Part shown: piece after piece, positions 15,773-22,543 of the stretch
Numbering within the stretch: the stretch's first letter is position 1
How the letters are laid out: every line of letters starts with the position of its first letter
Source of the DNA: an uncultured Alphaproteobacteria bacterium
GTDB lineage: Bacteria; Pseudomonadota; Alphaproteobacteria; CALKHQ01
Length of the DNA stretch: 23,041 nt
NCBI GenBank assembly: GCA_937988735.1
Contig: CALKHQ010000146.1
Span: forward strand, 1 to 23,041
Reading direction: 5' to 3'
The notes under the pieces: model-generated
Database searches by the model: none
Seen by the model: the letters and a program-made list of their open reading frames with translations, nothing else
What the model was told of the DNA's origin: nothing
Made by a program: the position numbers and the translations under genes

Positions 15773-17092
15773 TTGGCGACGCTGTTCGAAACCCAGGCAC
15801 CCCGGCCGCTTGCCGACCGCCTGCGCCCGAAATCCCTGGCGGAGGTGGTGGGTCAGGACCACCTGCTCGGGCCCGACGGGCCGATCGGGCGCATGGTGGC
15901 CGCCCGCCGGCTGAGCTCGCTGGTGCTGTGGGGGCCGCCCGGCTGCGGCAAGACCACCATCGCCCGGCTGCTTGCCGATGCGACGGACATGGCCTTTGTC
16001 GCGCTGTCCGCCGTGTTCACCGGCGTCGCAGAGCTGCGCAAGGCGTTCGACCAGGCGCGCGAGCGGCGGACGATGGGGCAGGGGACGCTGCTGTTCGTGG
16101 ACGAGATTCACCGCTTCAACCGGGCGCAGCAGGACGGCTTCCTGCCCTATGTCGAGGACGGCACCGTCGTCCTCGTCGGCGCCACCACCGAAAATCCCTC
16201 CTTCGAGCTGAACGCCGCACTGATGTCGCGGATGCAGGTGCTGGTGGTCCACCGGCTGGGCGACGCCGACCTGGAGCGGCTGCTGGCGCGGGCCGAGGCG
16301 ATGGAGGGGCGCAGGCTGCCGCTCGACGACGAGGCGCGGGCGGCGCTGCGGGCGATGGCGGACGGCGACGGCCGCTTCCTGCTCAACCTGGCGGAGGAGG
16401 CGTTCGCCCTGCCGGCGGACACCGGGTCGGTGGACGCCCAGCGGCTGGCCCGGCTCGTCCAGCGACGGGCGCCGGTCTACGACAAGGCGCAGGACGGCCA
16501 CTACAACCTTATCTCGGCGCTGCACAAGAGCCTGCGCGGCTCCGACGCCGACGCCGCGCTGTACTGGCTGGCGCGGATGCTGGAAGCCGGCGAGGATCCG
16601 CACTACGTCGCCCGGCGCATGCTGCGCTTCGCCTATGAGGACGTCGGGATGGCCGATCCGCAGGCGGCGGTTCAGGCGCTGAACGCGTGGCAGACCTACG
16701 AGCGCCTGGGCTCGCCGGAGGGCGAGATCGCGCTGGTGCAGGCGGCGATCTACCTGGCGACGGCGCCGAAGTCGAACGCCGCCTACAAGGCCGAGAAGGC
16801 GGCCCGCGCCGCGGCGCGGGAGACGGGCTCGCTGATGCCGCCCAGGCACATCCTCAATGCGCCGACCCGGCTGATGAAGCGCCTCGGCTACGGCAAGGGC
16901 TATGCCTACGACCACGACGCGCCCGATGCCTTCTCCGGCCAGGACTACTTCCCCGACGGGATGCCGCGGCGGAAGTTCTACAACCCCGTCGAACGCGGCT
17001 TCGAACGCGAGGTGATGAAGCGCCTCGCCTACTGGGAGCGCCTGCGCGCCGAACGCGCCGCCGGCCGCGACCCGGCGGAGGAGGACGAGTGA
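15773..17092 (+). CDS. rarA: Replication-associated recombination ATPase RarA (MgsA/WRNIP1 family)
   Basis: RarA is a clamp-loader-like AAA+ ATPase that works at stalled replication forks and single-strand gaps. A TTG at 15773 is taken as start. The frame is open upstream inside degQ, but homology begins only at PRPLADRLRPKSLAEVVGQDHLLG. Walker A GPPGCGKTT is at 54-62, and Walker B with the family-specific LLFVDEIHRFN at 106-116. Sensor-1 (GATTENPSFELN) follows. The C-terminal part carries the tetramerisation region (YNLISALHKSLRGSDADAALYWLARML) and the conserved RRKFYNPVERGFE end. At 439 residues it is full length. It lies 17 bases after degQ and 48 bases before the pseudouridine synthase. 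Confidence 0.93.
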   Translation: MATLFETQAPRPLADRLRPKSLAEVVGQDHLLGPDGPIGRMVAARRLSSLVLWGPPGCGKTTIARLLADATDMAFVALSAVFTGVAELRKAFDQARERRTMGQGTLLFVDEIHRFNRAQQDGFLPYVEDGTVVLVGATTENPSFELNAALMSRMQVLVVHRLGDADLERLLARAEAMEGRRLPLDDEARAALRAMADGDGRFLLNLAEEAFALPADTGSVDAQRLARLVQRRAPVYDKAQDGHYNLISALHKSLRGSDADAALYWLARMLEAGEDPHYVARRMLRFAYEDVGMADPQAAVQALNAWQTYERLGSPEGEIALVQAAIYLATAPKSNAAYKAEKAARAAARETGSLMPPRHILNAPTRLMKRLGYGKGYAYDHDAPDAFSGQDYFPDGMPRRKFYNPVERGFEREVMKRLAYWERLRAERAAGRDPAEEDE

Positions 17093-17110
17093 TGGCCGCC
17101 ATCCCCGCAT

Positions 17111-17136
17111 CCTCTTCCCGCAAGGGGAGAAGAGGG
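17111..17136 (+). repeat. REP-like palindrome over the rluC ribosome binding site
   Basis: CCTCTTC (17111-17117) pairs with GAAGAGG (17129-17135). Two further C-G pairs lie inside, separated by one bulged A, and GCAAGG forms the loop. The CCCGCAAGGGG core resembles short dispersed palindromes seen between genes in many alphaproteobacteria (recalled, not searched). The right arm contains the only purine-rich ribosome binding site (AGAGGG) for the pseudouridine synthase gene, 4 bases before its ATG, so pairing would hide it. Confidence 0.5.
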
Positions 17137-17140
17137 TGAC

Positions 17141-18130
17141 ATGACCGGCGTCGAGACGCGCATCGTCGCGCCGGACGACGAGGACATCCGGCTCGACCGC
17201 TGGTTCCGCAGGATTGCGCCGGGGCTGACCCACGGGCGGCTGGAGAAGCTGCTGCGCACCGGGCAGGTGCGGGTGGACGGCAAGCGGGCGAAGGCGAGCC
17301 AGCGGCTGAAGCCGGGGCAGCAGGTGCGTGTGCCGCCGCTGGGGGAGGCGCCGGAGCCGGCGCCCGGGGCGGCCGCGCGGCTGGCGCTGGACCCCAAGCT
17401 CGCGGCCGAGGTGCGGGGTTGGGTGCTGCACCGCGACCCGGATGTTATCGCCATCGCCAAGCCGGCGGGCCTCGCGGTGCAGGGCGGCAGCGGGACCAGG
17501 CGTCATCTCGACGCGATGCTCGATGCGCTCGCCTTCGACGCGGACGAGCGGCCGCGGCTGGTGCACCGGCTCGACCGCGACACCAGCGGCGTGCTGCTGC
17601 TGGCGCGCTCGGCCGCCGCCGCGCGCCGGCTCGCCGACGCCTTTCGCGGCCGCGACGCGCAGAAGCTCTACTGGGCGATCGTTGCCGGCAGTCCGGAGCG
17701 CGATGCCGGAACCATCGACCTGCCGCTGGCGAAGAAGCCCGGCCGCAGCGGCGAGCAGGTGGTGGTGGACCGGGAGAACGGCCAGCGGGCGGTGACGGGC
17801 CTGCGCGTCATCGACCGTGCCGGCCGGCGGGCGGCGTGGCTCGCGCTGTGGCCGCACACCGGGCGCACGCACCAGCTCCGGGTCCACTGCGCCGCGATCG
17901 GGACCCCGATCCTCGGCGACGGCAAGTACGGCGGCCGCGAGGCGTTCCTGCCCGGGGCGGAGGTGGCGAAGCGCCTGCATCTGCACGCGCGCCGGATCGA
18001 CATCGCCCATCCCGCCGGCGGACGGCTGGTGGTGACGGCGCCGCTGCCGGCGGACCTGCAGGCGACCTGGCGCTTCTTCGGCTTCGAGGAGGCCGAGGGC
18101 GATCTGATAATGGAGGATGCCGATGGGTGA
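17141..18130 (+). CDS. rluC: Ribosomal large subunit pseudouridine synthase, RluC/RluD type
   Basis: RluA-family enzymes isomerise specific uridines in 23S rRNA to pseudouridine. An S4 RNA-binding domain is at about 16-66 (IRLDRWFRRIAPGLTHGRLEK, then GQVRVDGKRAKASQRLKPGQ). The catalytic domain has VHRLDRDTSGVLLLAR with the catalytic aspartate at D145, and WPHTGRTHQLRVHCAAIGTPILGD in the RluA signature. The 329-residue length fits RluC/RluD. RluC (positions 955/2504/2580) is the likelier assignment from the neighbourhood, but substrate cannot be read from sequence. Its end overlaps the phosphatase gene by 8 bases. Confidence 0.88.
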   Translation: MTGVETRIVAPDDEDIRLDRWFRRIAPGLTHGRLEKLLRTGQVRVDGKRAKASQRLKPGQQVRVPPLGEAPEPAPGAAARLALDPKLAAEVRGWVLHRDPDVIAIAKPAGLAVQGGSGTRRHLDAMLDALAFDADERPRLVHRLDRDTSGVLLLARSAAAARRLADAFRGRDAQKLYWAIVAGSPERDAGTIDLPLAKKPGRSGEQVVVDRENGQRAVTGLRVIDRAGRRAAWLALWPHTGRTHQLRVHCAAIGTPILGDGKYGGREAFLPGAEVAKRLHLHARRIDIAHPAGGRLVVTAPLPADLQATWRFFGFEEAEGDLIMEDADG

Positions 18131-18800
18131 GGCGGGGCTCCGGCTCGCGTTGTTCGACTGCGACGGGACCCTGGTGGACAGCCAGCACACGGTGATCGCG
18201 TCGATGACGGCCGCCTTCGCGGCGCTCGGCCGGCCGGCGCCGGAGCCGGAGCGTGTGCGCCGGGTGGTCGGCCTGCGGCTCGACCTCGCCATTGCGACGC
18301 TCGCCGGCGAGCTCGATGCCGCGGCGCTGGACGCCGCGGTCGACGCCTATATCGCGTCGTTCCAGACACTGCACCGCGATCCCGACCATGCCGAGCCGCT
18401 CTACGACGGCATTGGCGCGGTGCTGGACACGCTGGAGGCCGACGGCTGGCTGCTGGGCGTCGCCACGGGCAAGTCCTTCTCCGGCCTGTGCTCGGCGCTG
18501 GACCGTCACGGGCTGCGCCAACGCTTCGCGACGTTGCAGACGGCGGACCGGGCGGCAAGCAAGCCGGCGCCGGAGATGGTGCTGCGCGCCCTCGACGAGA
18601 CCGGCGTCGACCGCGAACGGGTCGTCGTCATCGGCGACACGGGGTTCGACATCGGCATGGCCGTCAACGCCGGCGTCGCCTCGATCGGCGTCGGCTGGGG
18701 CTACCACCCGCTGGACGAACTGGTCGCGGCCGGCGCGACCCGCACTGCCGCACGCTGCGCCGAGCTGCCGGCGCTGCTCGACGCGCTGGTGCCGGCATGA
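18123..18800 (+). CDS. HAD-IA family hydrolase (phosphoglycolate-phosphatase-like)
   Basis: HAD phosphatases hydrolyse small phosphorylated metabolites through an aspartyl-phosphate. All four motifs are visible: DCDGTLVDS with nucleophile D12 and D14, VATGKS with T115, SKPAPEM with K147, and GDTGFD with D172 and D176. A helical cap lies between motifs I and II, as in subfamily IA. The ATG at 18123 is preferred to that at 18117 because the GGAGG site at 18112-18116 then has proper spacing. This gives 225 residues. The substrate is unknown; resemblance to Gph suggests phosphoglycolate or a similar damaged metabolite. It overlaps rluC by 8 bases and the ATP12 gene by 4. Confidence 0.88.
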   Translation: MGEAGLRLALFDCDGTLVDSQHTVIASMTAAFAALGRPAPEPERVRRVVGLRLDLAIATLAGELDAAALDAAVDAYIASFQTLHRDPDHAEPLYDGIGAVLDTLEADGWLLGVATGKSFSGLCSALDRHGLRQRFATLQTADRAASKPAPEMVLRALDETGVDRERVVVIGDTGFDIGMAVNAGVASIGVGWGYHPLDELVAAGATRTAARCAELPALLDALVPA

Positions 18801-19501
18801 AGCGCTTCTATCGCGAGGCAGCGAGCCGGGTGTCGGACGGCCGCTGGGCGATCGAGCTGGACGGGCGGCCGGTGCGCACCCCGGCCGGCGGGACGCTTGC
18901 CGTGCCCACCCCGGCGCTGGCGCAGGCGATCTGCGACGAATGGAACGCCCAGGGCGACAGGGTCGACACGCAGACCATGCCGCTGACCCGGATCAGCAAC
19001 GCCGCCATCGACCTGGTGCCGTCGCAGCGCGAAGCGGTGATCGGGCAGATGGTGCAGTTCGGCGAGACCGACCTGCTGTGCTACCGCGCCGCCGAGCCGG
19101 AAGGGCTGGCCGCGCGCCAGCAGGCGAAGTGGCAGCCACCGCTGGACTGGCTGCTGCGCCACTACGACGCGCCGCTGCGGGTGACCACCGGGATCGGCCA
19201 TGTGGCGCAGCCGGAGCAGTCGCTGGCGGTGCTGCGCGCGACGCTATGCGGCATGAACGACTTCCAGCTTGCGGCGATGAGCAACCTGGTCACCCTGCTG
19301 GGCTCGATCGTGCTGGCGCTCGCCATCCGCGACCGGGCGATGCAGCCGGACGAGGCCTGGGACGCCTCGATCGTGGACGAGATGTATCAGGCCGAGCTCT
19401 GGGGCGACGACCCGGAGGCGGCGGAGCGGCGGGCGGCGCGCAAGGCGGAGCTCGACGTGGCGGCCGCGATGCTGCGGATGCTGGAGCGGCGGGATGGCTG
19501 A
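18797..19501 (+). CDS. ATP12 family F1-ATPase assembly chaperone
   Basis: ATP12 chaperones bind the F1 alpha subunit before it joins the alpha/beta hexamer. They are found in mitochondria and alphaproteobacteria. The ATG at 18797 overlaps the phosphatase stop (ATGA). The 234-residue product starts KRFYREAASRVSDGRWAIELDGRPVRTPAG, the N-terminal ATP12 signature. It continues with AIDLVPSQREAVIGQMVQFGETDLLCYRA, PLDWLLRHYDAPLRVTTGI and SIVLALAI, as in family members. The last part (ELWGDDPEAAERR) is also conserved. The neighbouring rluC-HAD-ATP12 order is familiar from alphaproteobacterial genomes. It overlaps the acylphosphatase gene by 8 bases. Confidence 0.9.
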   Translation: MKRFYREAASRVSDGRWAIELDGRPVRTPAGGTLAVPTPALAQAICDEWNAQGDRVDTQTMPLTRISNAAIDLVPSQREAVIGQMVQFGETDLLCYRAAEPEGLAARQQAKWQPPLDWLLRHYDAPLRVTTGIGHVAQPEQSLAVLRATLCGMNDFQLAAMSNLVTLLGSIVLALAIRDRAMQPDEAWDASIVDEMYQAELWGDDPEAAERRAARKAELDVAAAMLRMLERRDG

Positions 19502-19787
19502 GACGGGTGTACGGGTGCGGATCACGGGCCGGGTGCAGGGCGTGTGGTACCGCGGCTGGACCGTGCGGCAGGCCGAGACGCGCGGTCTCGCCGGCTGGGT
19601 GCGCAACCGCAGCGACGGCTCCGTGGAGGCGGTGTTCGTGGGGTCGGACGATGCGGTCGAAGCGATGATCGAGGCCTGCCGTAGCGGCCCGCCGGCGGCG
19701 CGGGTTGATGACATCAAGGTCGAGCCGCTGGGGGCCGCGGAGCGCGCGGCCGTCGGCGCCGGCTTCCTCCAGCGGCCGACGGAGTAG
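19494..19787 (+). CDS. acyP: Acylphosphatase
   Basis: Acylphosphatases hydrolyse carboxyl-phosphate bonds such as acetyl phosphate or carbamoyl phosphate. The 97-residue product has the two signature regions: GRVQGVWYRGWT with the phosphate-binding Arg20, and GWVRNRSDGSVEAVF with catalytic Asn38. The length matches the family. The start lies inside the end of the ATP12 gene (8-base overlap), with GGAG-like sequence just upstream, implying translational coupling. The VOC gene starts 4 bases after its stop. Confidence 0.93.
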   Translation: MAETGVRVRITGRVQGVWYRGWTVRQAETRGLAGWVRNRSDGSVEAVFVGSDDAVEAMIEACRSGPPAARVDDIKVEPLGAAERAAVGAGFLQRPTE

Positions 19788-19791
19788 GGCG

Positions 19792-20175
19792 ATGGCGATT
19801 TCGATGCGGCTGGCGGCGGCGAGGGTGTTCGTCAGCGACGTGGCCGGGGCGGCGGCCTTCTACCGCGACCAGGTCGGCCTCGAGCCGCACGAGATCCGGC
19901 CCGACGAAGGCTATGCGGTGTTTGCCCTCGCCGGCGGCGGCGCGCTGGTGCTGGAGGAGGACACGCCGGACGAGGAGGCGGCCGACGGGCTGGTCGGGCG
20001 CCTGGTCGGCGTCTCGCTGGCGGTGGACGACCTCGACGCGGCCTACGAGACGCTGAGCGGCGAGGGGGTGCGCTTCCTCGGTCCGCCCGAGGAGCAGCCC
20101 TGGGGCGGGCGCACGGCCGACTTCTGTGACCCGGACGACAACATCCTGACCCTGGTCGAGTTGCGGAAGCCCTGA
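19792..20175 (+). CDS. Small VOC-fold (glyoxalase/bleomycin-resistance-like) protein
   Basis: The 127-residue product has one complete VOC domain made of two beta-alpha-beta-beta-beta modules. Module one is seen at RVFVSDVAGAAAFYRDQVGL, module two at VSLAVDDLDAAYETL and GRTADFCDPDDNILTLVEL. The His/Gln residues that usually bind metal at the start of each module appear replaced (A10/R11 and V73/S75 region), leaving only Glu123 of the usual ligands. It may therefore bind a ligand without being a metal-dependent lyase or dioxygenase. The specific function is unknown. The ATG at 19792 has only weak purine sequence upstream but lies 4 bases after the acylphosphatase stop. Its own stop is inside the convergent hairpin. 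Confidence 0.8.
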   Translation: MAISMRLAAARVFVSDVAGAAAFYRDQVGLEPHEIRPDEGYAVFALAGGGALVLEEDTPDEEAADGLVGRLVGVSLAVDDLDAAYETLSGEGVRFLGPPEEQPWGGRTADFCDPDDNILTLVELRKP

Positions 20176-20206
20176 CGGTGGGCGGCGGGGCCGCCCACCG
20201 TCAGGG
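20170..20206. terminator. Bidirectional hairpin holding both convergent stop codons
   Basis: A 17-bp perfect stem (20170-20186 with 20190-20206) with a GGG loop lies exactly between the convergent VOC and lipB genes. The VOC stop TGA (20173-20175) is in the left arm and the lipB stop (TCA on the + strand, 20201-20203) is at the mirror position in the right arm. The mRNA of either gene would fold it. There is no long T-run on either side, so it may rely on stem strength or act as a 3' mRNA stabiliser. It has no separate spacer: the whole intergenic region is structural. Confidence 0.75.
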
Positions 20207-20920
20207 CACGGATACCGTGCCGACGCCGAACACCTCCTCGAAGGCGGCCCGGAGCGCGAGGTCGGCGTCGGCCATGGTCGCGGGGTGGCCGAGATCGACG
20301 AGCGAGGTGACGCCGTAGCGCGCCGGGTCGATGCCGCAGGGCACGATGCCGGCGAAGTGGGAGAGATCGGGATCGACGTTGAGCGCGATGCCGTGGAAGC
20401 TCACCCACTTGCGCACGCGCACCCCGATGGCGGCGATCTTGTCCTCGCGGCCGCCGCCGCGGGCGACCCAGATGCCGACCCGGCCCTCGCGGCGTTCGCC
20501 ACGGATGTTGAACCGGTCCAGCGCCCGGATCAGCCACTCCTCCAGGTCGTGGACGTAACAGCGGATGTCGCGCCCGCGCCGGTCAAGGTCCAGCATCACA
20601 TAGGCCACCCGCTGGCCGGGGCCGTGATAGGTGTACTGGCCGCCGCGGCCGGTGCTGTAGACCGGGAACCGGTCGGGCTCGAGCAGGTCCTCCGGCTTCG
20701 CGCTGGTACCCGCGGTGTAGAGCGCGGGGTGTTCCAGCAGCCACACCTGCTCCCGCGCTTCGCCGGCGCGGATCGCGGCCGCGCGCGCCTCCATTGCCGC
20801 CAGCGCCTCGGGGTAGGGGACAGGACCGGCGGAAATCCGCCACTCCACCGGCGGAAGCGCCGACCCCGGCGTTTCGCGACGGCAGGCCGCGCCACGCTCG
20901 CTTGCTATCGCCACCGCCAT
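20201..20920 (-). CDS. lipB: Octanoyl-[acyl-carrier-protein]:protein N-octanoyltransferase (LipB)
   Basis: LipB moves an octanoyl group from ACP to lipoyl domains of 2-oxoacid dehydrogenases and GcvH, the first step of lipoate synthesis. The 239-residue product contains STGRGGQYTYHGPGQRVAYVML (substrate-binding RGG/HGPGQ motif), catalytic Lys161 in KIAAIGVRV and catalytic Cys195 in GIVPCGIDP. The N-terminus is about 10-20 residues longer than many homologues, so a downstream start is possible. It is the only - strand gene here, convergent with the VOC gene and divergent from the tRNA with a 47-base gap. Confidence 0.95.
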   Translation of the reverse strand: MAVAIASERGAACRRETPGSALPPVEWRISAGPVPYPEALAAMEARAAAIRAGEAREQVWLLEHPALYTAGTSAKPEDLLEPDRFPVYSTGRGGQYTYHGPGQRVAYVMLDLDRRGRDIRCYVHDLEEWLIRALDRFNIRGERREGRVGIWVARGGGREDKIAAIGVRVRKWVSFHGIALNVDPDLSHFAGIVPCGIDPARYGVTSLVDLGHPATMADADLALRAAFEEVFGVGTVSVP

Positions 20921-20930
20921 TTGCTATTCC
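20902..20930 (+). promoter_or_regulatory. Possible weak promoter for tRNA-Leu
   Basis: TTGCTA (20902-20907) and TATTCC (20925-20930) are spaced by 17 bases, and transcription would begin about 30 bases before the mature tRNA. Matches to consensus are poor, especially the -10, and the boxes lie over the lipB start codon. A tRNA promoter must be close by, because the upstream gene is on the other strand and its start is 47 bases away. This is the best candidate I can see, not a firm call. Confidence 0.25.
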
Positions 20931-20967
20931 CCCCGTGCGCAAGCGGCGCGCCGATGCCGGCGCTTGG

Positions 20968-21054
20968 GCGGTCGTGGCGGAACTGGTAGACGCGCAGCGT
21001 TGAGGTCGCTGTGGGGGAGACCCCGTGGAAGTTCGAGTCTTCTCGACCGCACCA
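20968..21054 (+). tRNA. tRNA-Leu (anticodon GAG)
   Basis: The 87-base stretch folds as a class II tRNA. The acceptor arms are GCGGTCG (20968-20974) and CGACCGC (21044-21050), with discriminator A and an encoded CCA (21052-21054). The D-arm has GGTAGACGC. The anticodon stem CAGCG/CGCTG encloses loop TTGAGGT, with anticodon GAG at 21002-21004. A long variable arm (around GGGGGAGACCCC) is as expected for leucine, and the T-loop is TTCGAGT. GAG reads the leucine codons CUC and CUU. A hairpin follows. Confidence 0.97.
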
Positions 21055-21076
21055 TAAATCACAGCCTCATTAGCCG

Positions 21077-21100
21077 GGCCCGTGGGTCACTCCACGGGCC
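21077..21100 (+). terminator. Probable terminator after tRNA-Leu
   Basis: A 9-bp perfect stem (GGCCCGTGG 21077-21085 with CCACGGGCC 21092-21100) with a 6-base loop lies 22 bases after the tRNA, followed by TTGTTGTGT. The T-run is interrupted, so termination may be partial, with some transcripts reaching mgtE. The gap to mgtE holds no clear promoter pair. Confidence 0.65.
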
Positions 21101-21136
21101 TTGTTGTGTACCAGGTGCGGACCCCGAGGCAAGGCC

Positions 21137-22543
21137 ATGGCCGAAACCGCGCGACAGGACGTCTCCCCCGGTACCGACGACGGCGACGAGGAGCTCTTCG
21201 GCCTTTCCGACGAGGTGGTGCGCGCGGTCGCCGACGCGATCGATCACCAGCAGCCCGACGAAGTCCAGGCGCTTACCCGGGACCTGCACGCGGCCGACCT
21301 CGCCGACCTGGTGGAGCGGCTGAACCCCGAGAAGCGGGTGATCCTGATCCGCACCTTCAGCCCGGAGGTGCTGGCCGAGACGCTGAGCCATCTCGACGGG
21401 CAGGTGCGCGAGGAGCTGATCGAGGCGCTCCCGGCGCGCGACATTGCCGCCGCCCTCACCGAGCTCGACAGCGACGACGCCCTCGAGATCATCGAGGACC
21501 TCGACGAGGAGCAGCAGCGCGAGGTGCTGGCGCAGCTGCCGATGCCGGACCGGCTGCTGGTCCAGCAGGGGCTGACCTACCCGGAGGAATCCGCCGGCCG
21601 CCTGATGCAGCGGGAATTCGTCATGGTCCCGCAGTTCTGGACTGTCGGCGAGACCATCGACCATCTGCGCGAGTCGCAGGACAGCGAGGACCTGCCGGAG
21701 GAGTTCTACGACATCTTCGTCGTGGACCCGAAGATGAAGCTGGTCGGCTCGGTTGCACTGAGCCGGGTCATGCGCGCCCGGCGCCGGGTGCGCATCGCCG
21801 AGCTGATGAAGACGGACATCAAGCGCATTCCGGCGGACATGGACCAGGAGGAGGTGGCCTTCCTGTTCCGGCAGTACGGGCTGGTCGCCGCGCCGGTGGT
21901 GGACGACGACGGCCGCCTGCTGGGCATGATCACGGTGGACGACATCGTCCGCATCGTCGGGGCCGAGGCCGAAGAGGACATGCTGAAGCTGGCCGGCGTG
22001 CAGGAATCCGACCTGTTCTCGGCGGTGCTGAGCACGACACGGTCGCGCATCACCTGGCTGCTGCTCAACCTCGGCACGGCGCTGGTGGCGTCGGTGGTGA
22101 TCGGCCAGTTCGAGGAGGCGATCACACAGATCGTGGCGCTGGCGGTGCTGATGCCGATCGTGAGCGCGCTGGGCGGCAACGCCGGCACCCAGACGCTCAC
22201 GGTCGCCGTCCGCGCGCTGGCGATGCGCGAGATCTCGGCCTCGAATGCGCTCCGCGTGATCGGCAAGGAGGTGATGGTCGGCCTGATCAACGGCCTTGTG
22301 CTGGCCGCGATCATCGGCACCATCGCGTTCGTCTGGTTCGGTTCGTGGGAGATCGGGGCGATCATCGCCGCGGCGATGGTGCTGAACATGATCGTCGCCG
22401 GCTTCTTCGGCGCGCTGATCCCGATGGGCCTCGAACGTCTGGGGGTGGATCCGGCCGTGGCGTCCAGCGTGTTCCTGACGGCGCTCACCGATGCGGTGGG
22501 CTTCTTCGCCTTTCTTGGTCTGGCGACGGTATTCCTGCTGTGA
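21137..22543 (+). CDS. mgtE: MgtE family magnesium channel
   Basis: MgtE forms a dimeric inner-membrane Mg2+ channel gated by cytosolic Mg2+ sensing. The ATG at 21137 has GAGG 7 bases upstream (21126-21129) and gives 468 residues, normal for the family. An acidic N-terminal superhelical domain lies at about 20-150, and two CBS domains at about 154-215 and 220-276 (YGLVAAPVVDDDGRLLGMI). A linking plug helix leads to five hydrophobic segments from about 305. The pore motifs GGNAGTQ (346-352) and TALTDAVGFF, with Asp452 equivalent to the selectivity aspartate of Thermus MgtE, are present. I see no riboswitch upstream. The GNAT gene overlaps its stop by 4 bases. Confidence 0.95.
   Translation: MAETARQDVSPGTDDGDEELFGLSDEVVRAVADAIDHQQPDEVQALTRDLHAADLADLVERLNPEKRVILIRTFSPEVLAETLSHLDGQVREELIEALPARDIAAALTELDSDDALEIIEDLDEEQQREVLAQLPMPDRLLVQQGLTYPEESAGRLMQREFVMVPQFWTVGETIDHLRESQDSEDLPEEFYDIFVVDPKMKLVGSVALSRVMRARRRVRIAELMKTDIKRIPADMDQEEVAFLFRQYGLVAAPVVDDDGRLLGMITVDDIVRIVGAEAEEDMLKLAGVQESDLFSAVLSTTRSRITWLLLNLGTALVASVVIGQFEEAITQIVALAVLMPIVSALGGNAGTQTLTVAVRALAMREISASNALRVIGKEVMVGLINGLVLAAIIGTIAFVWFGSWEIGAIIAAAMVLNMIVAGFFGALIPMGLERLGVDPAVASSVFLTALTDAVGFFAFLGLATVFLL

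Noticed and set aside
13509..15800. A 763-codon - strand frame across rpoA, rplQ and degQ
   Set aside because: It crosses the strong terminator after rplQ and two unrelated genes on the opposite strand, and has no protein-like signature.
15350..18292. A 980-codon open frame on the - strand across degQ, rarA and rluC
   Set aside because: It is antisense to three well-supported genes. In very GC-rich coding DNA the opposite strand lacks stop codons by codon bias, and the translation is Arg/Gly/Pro/His-rich with no recognisable domain.
20285..20989. A + strand frame opposite lipB running into the tRNA
   Set aside because: lipB on the - strand has clear catalytic residues, and the + frame ends inside the tRNA gene.
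20968..21054. tRNA-Leu as an integration site for a mobile element
   Set aside because: tRNA-Leu genes are common attachment sites, but no integrase, no direct repeat of the tRNA 3' end and no change of composition is visible nearby.
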